Below, in pieces: positions 17,701 through 24,842 of a DNA stretch of 64,000 nucleotides (positions are counted from its first letter, which is position 1; each line of letters begins with the position of its first letter). Under the pieces are notes generated by a model. It made no database searches. It was not told the DNA's origin and saw only the letters and a list, made by a program, of their open reading frames with translations. A program made the position numbers and the translations under genes. The stretch spans positions 4,712,001 through 4,776,000 of the forward strand of contig NZ_CP109031.1 in assembly GCF_036226925.1 (NCBI RefSeq). Direction: 5' to 3'. The DNA comes from Streptomyces sp. NBC_00659. Its GTDB lineage: Bacteria; Actinomycetota; Actinomycetes; Streptomycetales; Streptomycetaceae.

Positions 17701-18782
17701 TACCGCTGACGGCAGACGACTTCGACTGGGCACGGCTCCCCGACCACCTGAAGATCACCTTCCGGATCGTCGACGAGCGGCGCCGCAAGCTCGCCGAGGA
17801 CAAGGACCTGGAGGCGCTCAAGATCCGGCTGAAGCCGAAGGCGCGCCAGGCGATCTCGCAGGCCGCCGCGGCGACGGCGGAACGCGAGGGCGGCGAGTCC
17901 CTGGAACGCTCGGGGCTGACGGACTGGACGATCGGCTCGCTCAGTCGCCTCTTCGAAACGCGCCGGGCCGGCCAGCCGGTGAAGGCGTACCCGGCGCTGG
18001 TCGACGACGGCCCCGCGGCGAACACCGTCTCCGTGCGGCTCTTCGACACGGAGGCCGAGCAGGCCGAGGCCATGTGGAAGGGCACCCGCCGGCTGATCCT
18101 GCGGAACATCCCGGTGAACCCGGGCAAGTTCGCCTCGGACAAGCTCACCAACGCCCAGAAGCTCGCCCTGTCCGCGAACCCGCACGGTTCGGTCCAGGCG
18201 CTCTTCGACGACTGCGCGATGGCCGCGGCGGACAAGCTGATCGCGGACTTCGGCGGCCCGGCGTGGGACGAGGAGTCCTACCGGAAGCTGTACGACAAGG
18301 TGCGCGCCGAGATCGTCGACACGACCGTGCGCACGGTCGGGCAGGTACAGCAGGTGCTCGCCGCCTGGCAGGCCTGTGAGCGCCGCCTGAAGGGCGTCAG
18401 GAGCCCGACCCTGCTCGCGAACCTGGCGGACGTACGCGGGCAGCTGGACGCCCTGGTGAAGCCCGGTTTCGTCACGGCGACGGGACTGCGGCGGCTGCCG
18501 GACCTGATGCGCTATCTGGTCGCCGCGGACCGCCGCCTCCAGCAGATGCCGACCGGTGCCCAGCGGGACACCAGCCGCATGGAGAAGGTCCACGAGATGC
18601 AGGACGAGTACGCCTGGCTCCTGGAGCAGCTTCCGCAGGGCCGGCCGGTGCCCTCGTCGGTCCTGGACATCCGCTGGATGATCGAGGAGCTCCGGGTCAG
18701 CTATTTCGCCCACGCGCTGGGCACCGCGTACCCGGTCTCCGACAAGCGGATCGTGAAGGCGATCGACGCCGCCGTCCCGTAA
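14781..18782 (+). CDS. hrpA: ATP-dependent RNA helicase HrpA
   Basis: 1333 aa, the full length of actinobacterial HrpA. The DEAH-box superfamily 2 motifs are all present in the first third: Walker A GETGSGKTTQI, TQPRRIAART, DEAH in IIIDEAHERS, SAT in VITSATID, ATNVAETSLTVPG, and QRKGRCGR (motif VI). A ratchet/OB-fold region and a long C-terminal DUF3418 domain follow. HrpA unwinds RNA and in Escherichia coli processes mRNA and rescues stalled ribosomes; the role here is inferred from family. The region upstream of the ATG lacks a strong ribosome binding site. A tRNA-Asp gene follows 95 bp downstream. Confidence 0.96.
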   Translation: MSTHPAPALGDLAARLPQLSLRDAHRLGRRLEGARKIRKPEARSAVFAEIEAEVVQGEARMAARRARVPAITYPEQLPVSQKKDVIAEAIRDHQVVIVAGETGSGKTTQIPKICMELGRGVRGMIGHTQPRRIAARTVAERVADELDTPLGEAVGWKVRFTDQVNPDATFVKLMTDGILLAEVQTDRELRAYDTIIIDEAHERSLNIDFLLGYLAQLLPKRPDLKVVITSATIDPERFSRHFGDAPIVEVSGRTYPVEVRYRPLLEEDSEDSDRDQITAICDAVEELQAEGKGDILVFLSGEREIRDTADALTKKNYPRAGGANGQGTEVLPLYARLSHAEQHRVFQAHTGRRIVLATNVAETSLTVPGIKYVIDPGNARISRYSHRTKVQRLPIEPVSQASANQRKGRCGRTSDGICIRLYSEDDFLARPEFTDAEILRTNLASVILQMTAAGLGDIEKFPFIDPPDHRNIRDGVQLLQELNALDPTEKDARKRLTPTGRKLAQLPVDPRLARMVLEADKNGCAREVMVIAAALSIQDPRERPSEKQAQADQQHARFKDETSDFLAFLNLWRYIREQQKERGSSAFRRMCKQEYLNFLRIREWQDIYSQLRTVAKQMGIHLNEEDAPEQSVHVSLLAGLLSHIGMKDVKETGGESGRSTGKNEYLGARSAKFAIFPGSALFKKPPRFVMSAELVETSRLWARVNARVEPEWVEPLAGHLLKRTYSEPHWEKDQAAVMAYEKVTLYGVPIVAQRKVNYGGIDPEASRELFIRNALVEGDWRTHHKFFADNRKLLTEVEELEHRARRRDILVDDETLYDFYDQRVPEHVVSGAHFDSWWKHKRHEEPELLDFERSMLINDRAGAVSKDDYPDSWLQGRLKFRVTYQFEPGADADGVTVHVPLQVLNQVTDEGFDWQIPGLREEVVTELIRSLPKPIRRNYVPAPNFAQKFLERAVPLQEPLTLTMARELKRMVGVPLTADDFDWARLPDHLKITFRIVDERRRKLAEDKDLEALKIRLKPKARQAISQAAAATAEREGGESLERSGLTDWTIGSLSRLFETRRAGQPVKAYPALVDDGPAANTVSVRLFDTEAEQAEAMWKGTRRLILRNIPVNPGKFASDKLTNAQKLALSANPHGSVQALFDDCAMAAADKLIADFGGPAWDEESYRKLYDKVRAEIVDTTVRTVGQVQQVLAAWQACERRLKGVRSPTLLANLADVRGQLDALVKPGFVTATGLRRLPDLMRYLVAADRRLQQMPTGAQRDTSRMEKVHEMQDEYAWLLEQLPQGRPVPSSVLDIRWMIEELRVSYFAHALGTAYPVSDKRIVKAIDAAVP

Positions 18783-18804
18783 CGGCGCCCGCACGTGCGG
18801 TGAG

Positions 18805-18834
18805 TTCGACCCCGGGCCTGAGCTCATGTACAGT
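18805..18834 (+). promoter_or_regulatory. Candidate promoter of tRNA-Asp copy 2
   Basis: TTCGAC, an 18-bp spacer and TACAGT, starting 22 bp after the hrpA stop. It has the same spacing and -10 hexamer as the candidate promoter at 12002-12031. Confidence 0.5.
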
Positions 18835-18877
18835 CTCATTTCGCAGCACAGCGCAAGAACAAGTTGCTGCGAAACAA

Positions 18878-18952
18878 GGTCCTGTGGAGCAGTTTGGAGT
18901 GCTCGCCACCCTGTCAAGGTGGAGGCCGCGGGTTCAAATCCCGTCAGGACCG
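18878..18952 (+). tRNA. tRNA-Asp (GTC), copy 2
   Basis: Sequence-identical to 12303-12377: acceptor GGTCCTG/CAGGACC and anticodon loop CTGTCAA. It is followed by its own terminator. Confidence 0.95.
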
Positions 18953-18960
18953 CATGAAGA

Positions 18961-18990
18961 AAGGCCCGGAGCTTCGGCTCCGGGCCTTTT
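18961..18990 (+). terminator. Terminator of tRNA-Asp copy 2
   Basis: AAGGCCCGGAGC and GCTCCGGGCCTT pair around a TTCG tetraloop region and end in TTTT. A classic intrinsic terminator. Confidence 0.9.
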
Positions 18991-19063
18991 CGCGTACCCG
19001 CTCCCGGTCCGCACGCGTCCTGGCACCCGATCGGCCCGCACGACGCCCGGTCCGGCCCTGCGC

Positions 19064-19140
19064 CGGCCCGCACCGCCCCCGCGTCGGCCCGGTCCGCCCT
19101 TACGCCGGCCCGATCCGCCCGTACGCCGGTGTCCGCGCCG
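19064..19140. repeat. Degenerate 21-bp tandem repeats in a 336-bp intergenic gap
   Basis: Three full units of the form CGGCCCGnnCCGCCCnnACGC (19064-19084, 19085-19105, 19106-19126) and a partial fourth. They occupy the gap between the tRNA-Asp terminator and the 63-aa protein gene at 19289. Nothing else is seen in the gap. Confidence 0.6.
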
Positions 19141-19288
19141 CCTGTTCGCCTGCGCGCACCGGTCCGCGTCCGGCCACAGGGGCCTTGGGGTGCTCCCCCG
19201 CGGCGCGCTCCCGTCCCTTGACGGCGTCACATTCCGCCGGTACCCCGGAATCCAGGGCCCTCGCCCTGCCTGCCCCCTGGAGGTGCGT

Positions 19289-19480
19289 ATGGCGGTGTCC
19301 GCTCGGCACGAGACCCGGGCTCTGCTCCGAGCCCACCTGGCAGCCGCTTCCGGGTACCGCCATCTGACGCGGCACTGCCCGATCTGCCATCAGCTCGCGC
19401 GCCTGGCCATGGAAGCCGTCCCGAACGACGAGCAGGACCCCGAGAGCACTCCGGAGGAGGAAAGTCCCTCGACGGCGTGA
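19289..19480 (+). CDS. 63-aa protein with CxxC/H zinc-knuckle-like motif (DUF6274-like)
   Basis: The ATG at 19289 is preceded by CTGGAGGTGCGT, a good ribosome binding site. The protein is a helical N-terminus (ARHETRALLRAHLAAASG), then RHLTRHCPICHQLARLA, and an acidic tail rich in Glu and Pro. The H-C-x-x-C-H cluster could bind one metal ion, possibly with a partner chain. It converges on bldC from the other side of a bidirectional terminator region. I recognise it as a small Streptomyces-type family next to bldC; no function is known to me. Confidence 0.72.
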   Translation: MAVSARHETRALLRAHLAAASGYRHLTRHCPICHQLARLAMEAVPNDEQDPESTPEEESPSTA

Positions 19481-19948
19481 CCGGGGCCCGCTCCCGCGAC
19501 CGCCACCCGACGCGGGCGTCTGCGTGACACACCCCCCTCACGACCCCAACTCCCCTAGCGCAGAGGGCTCTCGGGGGACAAGGACTGTGGCATGTGACGG
19601 GAGTCACCGCATATGTTTTCAGAAGTGTGGAACTTACCCCCCTCCTACAACCAGTCAATTTAATATGTGCAATTGCACCCCTCACCGGAGGCATCCACAG
19701 CCGATCCGACACCCGCCCCCAGACTTCGACAAGGCCGCTCACAGACCGGCCGTCCAGGCGCGTGGAACGCACAAAAAAAATCGCGCTGGACTCGGCGGAG
19801 TCCAGCGCGATCTACGACGCACCCTGTTCATCTGGCAAAAGCGCTTGGGCGTGAGCTCTGTTGGGGCAGAACCCGCGTCGCTTGGAGCTGTGGTGTGGAC
19901 GCCTCGACGGGTTGGGGGATCCGTTGACTTGTCCGGTTATGCGATGAC
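19481..19948. other. Gene-free 468-bp interval between the 63-aa gene and bldC
   Basis: It contains the bldC terminator (19772-19811) and AT-richer stretches around 19600-19680. No convincing coding sequence is seen on either strand. Confidence 0.4.
19772..19811 (-). terminator. Intrinsic terminator of bldC
   Basis: A 13-bp stem (ATCGCGCTGGACT and complement, loop CGGCGG) followed on the minus strand by eight consecutive T residues. This is an unusually canonical rho-independent terminator for Streptomyces. It lies about 137 nt beyond the bldC stop codon. Confidence 0.9.
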
Positions 19949-20155
19949 TCAGGCTTCACTGCGCTGCTGCGGGATACCCGCGAGCAGTGCGCGGACCTCA
20001 GCCTCGCGGTAACGACGGTGTCCTCCGAGCGTGCGGATGGACGTGAGCTTGCCGGCCTTCGCCCACCGCGTGACCGTCTTGGGGTCGACGCGGAACATCG
20101 TGGCGACCTCAGCGGGGGTCAGCAGCGGCTCGGCATCAGGGGTGCGAGCGGTCAT
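19949..20155 (-). CDS. bldC: Developmental regulator BldC (MerR-like)
   Basis: 68 aa, the exact length of BldC. It consists only of a MerR-type winged helix-turn-helix: LLTPAEVATMFRVDPKTVTR (HTH), WAKAGKLTS and the wing RTLGGHRRYREAEVRALLAG. In Streptomyces BldC delays entry into development. It is known to bind DNA asymmetrically and cooperatively on direct repeats, without an effector or dimerisation domain. The start ATG follows GAGG about 10 nt upstream. A spaced 8-bp inverted repeat sits 17-38 bp upstream of the start (20172-20193). The gene is monocistronic with a strong terminator. Confidence 0.97.
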   Translation of the reverse strand: MTARTPDAEPLLTPAEVATMFRVDPKTVTRWAKAGKLTSIRTLGGHRRYREAEVRALLAGIPQQRSEA

Positions 20156-20778
20156 GAGCGGCCTCCTCGGGAGAACCGAACCTTCTCGGTTCTTTCCTCT
20201 AAATTCTGCACCTTGACCCGCGTTGCCCGAAATGGCGGACGCGAGTCGAGTCGGTTATAGGACGAACGGCTTGTCCTCGGCACTACAACTACACCATCCG
20301 TCCAGCCGCGTCGGCCAAACCGATGGAATTGCCCTCCCAGGTGTTCATCAGCGACGGAAGCCGATGGACCATGCCATAGCGGACAGTCACGCCACTGTGA
20401 CGATCAGTCACAGGGGCGATCAGGAGTCACCAGACGTCCTAAAAGAGTGCAATGCCGAGATTCCCCCCCAAAAGCGGGCGGAGGGAGCCCTCCCCCGGGC
20501 TCCTTGTCCTATTTTGACACGAGGAGGGGGAAGCGATGCAAGAGCCTGGTAAGTGCCGTCCGTCACGCTTGGCACCCGTTGACGCATACGCCCGGATAAG
20601 GGCCTACGTCCTGGACGTGAGGGTTCTTCAGCGTGTGAGGACCATACGCGAGTTCGACCCCAAACCTGTGAGAGGCAGGTCACACCGGAGCGGGCGCCTT
20701 GAGAGCGCTCCCGCCCCGTCCGGCTCCCGCACACGGACCACGCCGGTACCGCCCGCCCGGGGCCGCCCGCGCCGGGCC
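20156..20778. other. Gene-poor 623-bp interval upstream of bldC
   Basis: It holds the bldC promoter region (inverted repeat at 20172-20193 and an AT-rich CTCTAAATTCTGCA stretch at about 20197). It also holds an ATG at 20536 with a very strong GGAGGGGGAAGCG ribosome binding site. The frame from that ATG has no recognisable protein similarity and runs on through the complement of the next gene. It could encode a short leader or be a chance start; I do not call it a gene. Confidence 0.4.
20172..20193. promoter_or_regulatory. Inverted repeat upstream of bldC
   Basis: AGAACCGA, 6 nt, TCGGTTCT. It is either an operator or a small 5' UTR hairpin. The protein that might bind it cannot be named from sequence. 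Confidence 0.4.
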
Positions 20779-21627
20779 TCAGTTCGACGAGCGCCGCTCC
20801 CTGACGGACCGCCAGCGCTCCACCAGCCGGCCGTACGCCTCGCCCGCGGTCGCCCCGTCCCCGGTGCGCAGCGCCTCGATCCCCTCGGCCACGTCCGCGG
20901 CGGAGTGGTCGTCCTCCAGCCGGCCGGCCGGCAGCGTGTGCACGAGCCCGCCGTAGTCCAGCTCGACCAGCGAGCGCGGATGGAACTCCTCCAGCCAGCG
21001 CCCCACGTCCACCAGGCCCTCGATGAGCGGCCCTTCGTCCAGCGCGTCCCTGAGCGTCCGCAGAGCCCGCGCCGTGCGCCGCCGCGCCTGCACCATCGGC
21101 GTCCGGTAGCGCAGCAGCGGCGCGGTCCCGCCCGGGCCCGTCCCCTTCTCGTACTCCCGCTCCTCGTCGGTGACGAGCACGAACCAGTTCAGCGGCACCT
21201 GCCAGGTCGAGGTGCGGATCCACGGGCGGGCGTCGGGGTTGCGCGCCAGCCAGCGCTCGTAGTCGAGGGCGGCCTGACGGCGCACCAGCGGCGGCAGCAC
21301 CGCGTCCAGGACGGACGCGGGAAGCTCCTCGCCCAGCTCGTCCAGCGCCTGCCAGCCGCGCAGCCGGGTGCGCCAGGGGCAGACGCACACCACCCCGTCG
21401 ACCTCGGCGACGAACGCGTCGCCGCTCTCGTGCACCGGCACGGGGATCGGCGGGGTGGGCAGCAGATCGGCCAGCGAGCGGCGCAGTTCGTCCTGGTAGG
21501 AGGGGCGCTCGGGGCGCCGGACGTAGCGCGTCCAGTGGGCGCGCTCGGACTCGGGGAACGCGGCCAGCGGCTCGTACACCCGCAGGTACGACGCGTACGG
21601 GACGATCACCGCGGACACCTTCGGCAC
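20779..21627 (-). CDS. Conserved actinobacterial protein of unknown function, divergent from vdh
   Basis: 282 aa from ATG ([21 protein letters not shown]). It is soluble, with no signal peptide or TM helix. Recognisable blocks are [59 protein letters not shown] and [13 protein letters not shown]. The last part is helical and basic. It reads like the conserved hypothetical that sits divergently beside valine dehydrogenase in Streptomyces. I know of no assigned activity. The 222-bp intergenic space shared with vdh should contain both promoters. Confidence 0.82.
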   Translation of the reverse strand: MPKVSAVIVPYASYLRVYEPLAAFPESERAHWTRYVRRPERPSYQDELRRSLADLLPTPPIPVPVHESGDAFVAEVDGVVCVCPWRTRLRGWQALDELGEELPASVLDAVLPPLVRRQAALDYERWLARNPDARPWIRTSTWQVPLNWFVLVTDEEREYEKGTGPGGTAPLLRYRTPMVQARRRTARALRTLRDALDEGPLIEGLVDVGRWLEEFHPRSLVELDYGGLVHTLPAGRLEDDHSAADVAEGIEALRTGDGATAGEAYGRLVERWRSVRERRSSN

Positions 21628-21849
21628 GCCTGCTCCCTCCCCCGTCGACCACAGGGAAAACCAGCGAGAACCACTCGGAACCTGAAGAGAAATCTATGCA
21701 AATCGAACCATGGCCGTACCCCGCCCGTAGGTGATCCTGACCACTGCACCGAGGGCGGGTCGGCGCAGGCTCTAGTCTCATTCCCACGGAGCCCGCCATC
21801 CGCACGGGCACCGCACCCAACCGCCGCTTTTTACCTGGGAGTCACCACA

Positions 21850-22944
21850 GTGACCGACGTAACCGGCGCGCCTGCTGATGTACTGCACACCCTGTTCCAC
21901 TCGGATCAGGGCGGTCATGAGCAAGTCGTGCTCTGCCAGGACCGCGCCAGCGGCCTCAAGGCCGTCATCGCCATCCACTCCACCGCCCTGGGCCCCGCCC
22001 TCGGCGGCACGCGCTTCTACCCGTACGCGAGCGAGCAGGAGGCCGTCGCCGACGCCCTCAACCTCGCGCGCGGGATGTCGTACAAGAACGCCCTGGCCGG
22101 GCTCGACCACGGCGGCGGCAAGGCCGTCATCATCGGCGACCCCGAGCAGATCAAGTCCGAGGAGCTGCTCCTCGCCTACGGCCGGTTCGTCGCCTCGCTC
22201 GGCGGCCGGTACGTCACCGCGTGCGACGTCGGCACCTATGTCGCCGACATGGACGTCGTGGCACGTGAGTGCCGGTGGACGACCGGACGCTCCCCGGAGA
22301 ACGGCGGCGCGGGCGACTCGTCGGTCCTGACCGCCTTCGGTGTCTTCCAGGGCATGCGCGCCTCCGCGCAGCACCTGTGGGGCGACCCGACGCTGCGCGG
22401 CCGCAAGGTCGGCGTCGCCGGCGTCGGCAAGGTGGGCCACCACCTGGTCGACCACCTGCGTGAGGACGGCGCCGAGGTCGTGATCACGGATGTGCGGGCC
22501 GAGTCCGTGCGCCGGATCCTGGACCGGCACCCCTCGGGTGTCACGGCCGTCGCGGACACCGAGACGCTCATCCGCACCGAGGGCCTGGACATCTACGCGC
22601 CCTGCGCGCTGGGCGGCGCGCTCAACGACGAGACCGTGCCGGTGCTCACGGCCCGGATCGTGTGCGGCGCGGCCAACAACCAGCTCGCGCACCCGGGCGT
22701 GGAGAAGGACCTCGCGGACCGCGGGATCCTGTACGCCCCCGACTACGTCGTGAACGCGGGCGGTGTCATCCAGGTCGCCGACGAGCTCCACGGCTTCGAC
22801 TTCGACCGGTGCAGGACCAAGGCCGCGAAGATCTTCGACACCACGCTGGCCATATTCGCACGTGCGAAGCAGGACGGGATCCCGCCGGCCGCGGCGGCCG
22901 ACCGGATCGCCGAGCAGCGGATGGCGGAGGCACGGCGTCACTGA
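21850..22944 (+). CDS. vdh: Valine (branched-chain amino acid) dehydrogenase
   Basis: 364 aa, the length of Streptomyces Vdh, starting GTG ACC GAC. Glu/Leu/Phe/Val dehydrogenase family: the substrate-domain lysine motif [11 protein letters not shown], then [16 protein letters not shown], the NAD-binding fingerprint [12 protein letters not shown], and CGAANNQLA and [12 protein letters not shown] near the C-terminus. It catalyses NAD-dependent oxidative deamination of valine to 2-oxoisovalerate. That is the entry to branched-chain amino acid catabolism and a source of acyl-CoA precursors for polyketides and fatty acids. The frame is open far upstream with no conserved residues, so the GTG is set by family length. 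Confidence 0.95.
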   Translation: MTDVTGAPADVLHTLFHSDQGGHEQVVLCQDRASGLKAVIAIHSTALGPALGGTRFYPYASEQEAVADALNLARGMSYKNALAGLDHGGGKAVIIGDPEQIKSEELLLAYGRFVASLGGRYVTACDVGTYVADMDVVARECRWTTGRSPENGGAGDSSVLTAFGVFQGMRASAQHLWGDPTLRGRKVGVAGVGKVGHHLVDHLREDGAEVVITDVRAESVRRILDRHPSGVTAVADTETLIRTEGLDIYAPCALGGALNDETVPVLTARIVCGAANNQLAHPGVEKDLADRGILYAPDYVVNAGGVIQVADELHGFDFDRCRTKAAKIFDTTLAIFARAKQDGIPPAAAADRIAEQRMAEARRH

Positions 22945-23245
22945 CGCCTGCCGAGGCCATAGGCGCTTGTCAGGGACCCGTCGGCGGCCGGTTGGGAGAG
23001 AACTCTCACGTCCGTCGGCGGGTCGGGCGCCAAGAAGAGGTTAAAATCGCGGTTGACCAGCGAGGACAGGGCACCTCGCGGGTTCTGGGTGAAGGCGCGT
23101 GCTGCGGGCGACGTACCGTATGGGCGCGGGCTCAGGTACCGTGGAAGCCCTACGGACCGGTCTCTCCACGGAGAGTCCGTTCCAGATCATGAACGCGTGT
23201 CAAGACTCTGGGGCCGTCGAGCCCCGTATCCGAGGGGGTCGAGCC
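22945..23245. other. Gene-free 301-bp interval upstream of DUF3073
   Basis: No coding sequence is seen. It contains two GTACCGT direct repeats (about 23113 and 23137) and a TTGACC hexamer at about 23053, none with ideal promoter spacing. Confidence 0.3.
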
Positions 23246-23500
23246 ATGGGGCGCGGCCGGGCAAAGGCCAAGCAGACGAAGGTCGCCCGCCAGCTGAAGT
23301 ACAGCAGCGGCGGGACTGACCTCTCGCGTCTGGCCAATGAGCTGGGCGCTTCGACTTCGAACCAGCCGCCTAATGGCGAGCCGTTCGAGGACGACGACGA
23401 GGAAGACGACCCGTACGCACAGTACGCGGATCTCTACAACGACGACGACGAGGACGAGGACGATCAGTCCGGGCCTCAGTCGCAACGTCGCGGCGCTTGA
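23246..23500 (+). CDS. DUF3073 small acidic protein
   Basis: 84 aa; the ATG follows CGAGGGGGTCGAGCC. The N-terminal half is basic (MGRGRAKAKQTKVARQLKYSS), the actinobacterial DUF3073 signature. The C-terminal half is extremely acidic (EDDDEEDDPYAQYADLYNDDDEDEDD). This bipolar charge suggests nucleic acid or ribosome interaction, but no function is known to me. A strong terminator follows. Confidence 0.88.
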   Translation: MGRGRAKAKQTKVARQLKYSSGGTDLSRLANELGASTSNQPPNGEPFEDDDEEDDPYAQYADLYNDDDEDEDDQSGPQSQRRGA

Positions 23501-23607
23501 CGCAACAGCGTCCCTCGCAGTTTCCGCGATCTCTTCTCGTAGCGGATCTCCTGGCGTGGGTTTCTGGCAGATCCCGCCTGGCGGCTTTCTCGTAGCGACT
23601 GCACCTC

Positions 23608-23639
23608 ACCCGGTCCGGGGCCTCAGCGCCGGACCGGGT
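23608..23639. terminator. Bidirectional terminator between DUF3073 and purM
   Basis: ACCCGGTCCGG and its complement with a 10-nt loop, placed between convergent genes. Confidence 0.75.
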
Positions 23640-23700
23640 TTCGTGCTGCTTCGGGAGCTTCGGCCCGCGTGACCGCCAGCCTCGGCTCCCGTCGCCCGCT

Positions 23701-24801
23701 TCAGCTCGCGTAGTCGCCGATGAGCTCGGCGCCCGTCGTGTGGTCCCCGCGCTCGGTGATCTCACCGGCGACCCAGGCGTCCACTCCGCGGTCCGCGAGG
23801 ACGGCGAGGGCGACCTCGGCCGACTCCTCGGGCACGATCGCCATCATGCCGACGCCCATGTTCAGCGTCTTCTCCAGCTCCAGCCGCTCGACGTCGCCGG
23901 TCCTGCCGACCAGGTCGAAGACCGGTGCCGGGGTCCAGGTCCCGCGGTCGACCACGGCGTGCAGGCCGTCCGGGATCACGCGGGCCAGGTTGGCCGCGAG
24001 ACCGCCGCCGGTGATGTGGCTGAAGGCGTGTACCTGGGCGCTCTTCGTCAGCGTCAGACAGTCCAGCGAGTAGATCTTGGTGGGCTCCAGGAGCTCCTCG
24101 CCGAGGGTGCGGCCGAACTCCTCGATGTGCTGGTCCAGGCGCAGATTCGCCCGGTCGAAGAGGACGTGCCGGACGAGCGAGTACCCGTTCGAGTGAAGAC
24201 CGGAGGCCGCCATGGCGATGACCGCGTCACCCGTACGGATGCGATCCGGGCCGAGCAGCTGATCGGCCTCGACCACGCCGGTGCCGGCGCCCGCGACGTC
24301 GAAGTCGTCCGGGCCGAGCAGACCGGGGTGTTCGGCCGTCTCGCCGCCCACCAGGGCGCAGCCCGCGAGGACACAGCCCTCGGCGATGCCCTTCACGATG
24401 GCCGCGACCCGCTCCGGGTGGACCTTGCCCACACAGATGTAGTCGGTCATGAAGAGCGGCTCGGCGCCGCACACCACGATGTCGTCCATGACCATCGCCA
24501 CGAGGTCGTGGCCGATGGTGTCGTACACGCCGAGCTGCCTGGCGATGTCGACCTTGGTGCCCACGCCGTCGGTGGCGGAGGCGAGCAGCGGGCGCTCGAA
24601 ACGCTTGAGGGCCGAGGCGTCGAAGAGACCGGCGAAGCCGCCGAGGCCGCCCAGGACCTCCGGGCGCTGCGTCTTCTTCACCCACTCCTTCATCAGCTCT
24701 ACGGCGCGGTCGCCCGCCTCGATGTCGACTCCGGCAGCCGCGTAGGACGCGCCGGAGGCACTGCCCGTCGCCGCAGGGGACTGATCAGACACAGAAGACA
24801 T
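23701..24801 (-). CDS. purM: Phosphoribosylformylglycinamidine cyclo-ligase (AIR synthetase)
   Basis: 366 aa. AIRS/PurM family with the start SYAAAGVDIEAGDRAVELMK, the ATP/Mg loop DGVGTKVDIARQLGVYDTIGHDLVAMVMDD split over two strands, GGETAEHPG, SGLHSNGYSLVR and HITGGGLAANLARVIP. It closes the imidazole ring of AIR from FGAM (step 5 of de novo IMP synthesis). It lies 41 bp downstream of purF on the same strand, so the two are almost certainly co-transcribed. Confidence 0.97.
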   Translation of the reverse strand: MSSVSDQSPAATGSASGASYAAAGVDIEAGDRAVELMKEWVKKTQRPEVLGGLGGFAGLFDASALKRFERPLLASATDGVGTKVDIARQLGVYDTIGHDLVAMVMDDIVVCGAEPLFMTDYICVGKVHPERVAAIVKGIAEGCVLAGCALVGGETAEHPGLLGPDDFDVAGAGTGVVEADQLLGPDRIRTGDAVIAMAASGLHSNGYSLVRHVLFDRANLRLDQHIEEFGRTLGEELLEPTKIYSLDCLTLTKSAQVHAFSHITGGGLAANLARVIPDGLHAVVDRGTWTPAPVFDLVGRTGDVERLELEKTLNMGVGMMAIVPEESAEVALAVLADRGVDAWVAGEITERGDHTTGAELIGDYAS

Positions 24802-24842
24802 TGCCTGGGATCTTTCGGTTGGTGAAACGGGGCTCTGCGGCG

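Noticed and set aside
15468..19073. 1201-codon minus-strand frame opposite hrpA
   Set aside because: The hrpA frame carries all helicase motifs. The antisense frame has none, and it also crosses the tRNA-Asp gene.
20536..22944. An 802-codon fusion of upstream sequence to valine dehydrogenase
   Set aside because: Only the last 364 codons are Vdh, the exact family length. The upstream part is antisense to a conserved gene, so the open frame is a GC effect.
23053..23140. Promoter for DUF3073 built from TTGACC and TACCGT
   Set aside because: The spacing between them is far from 16-19 bp. I could not support a specific start site.
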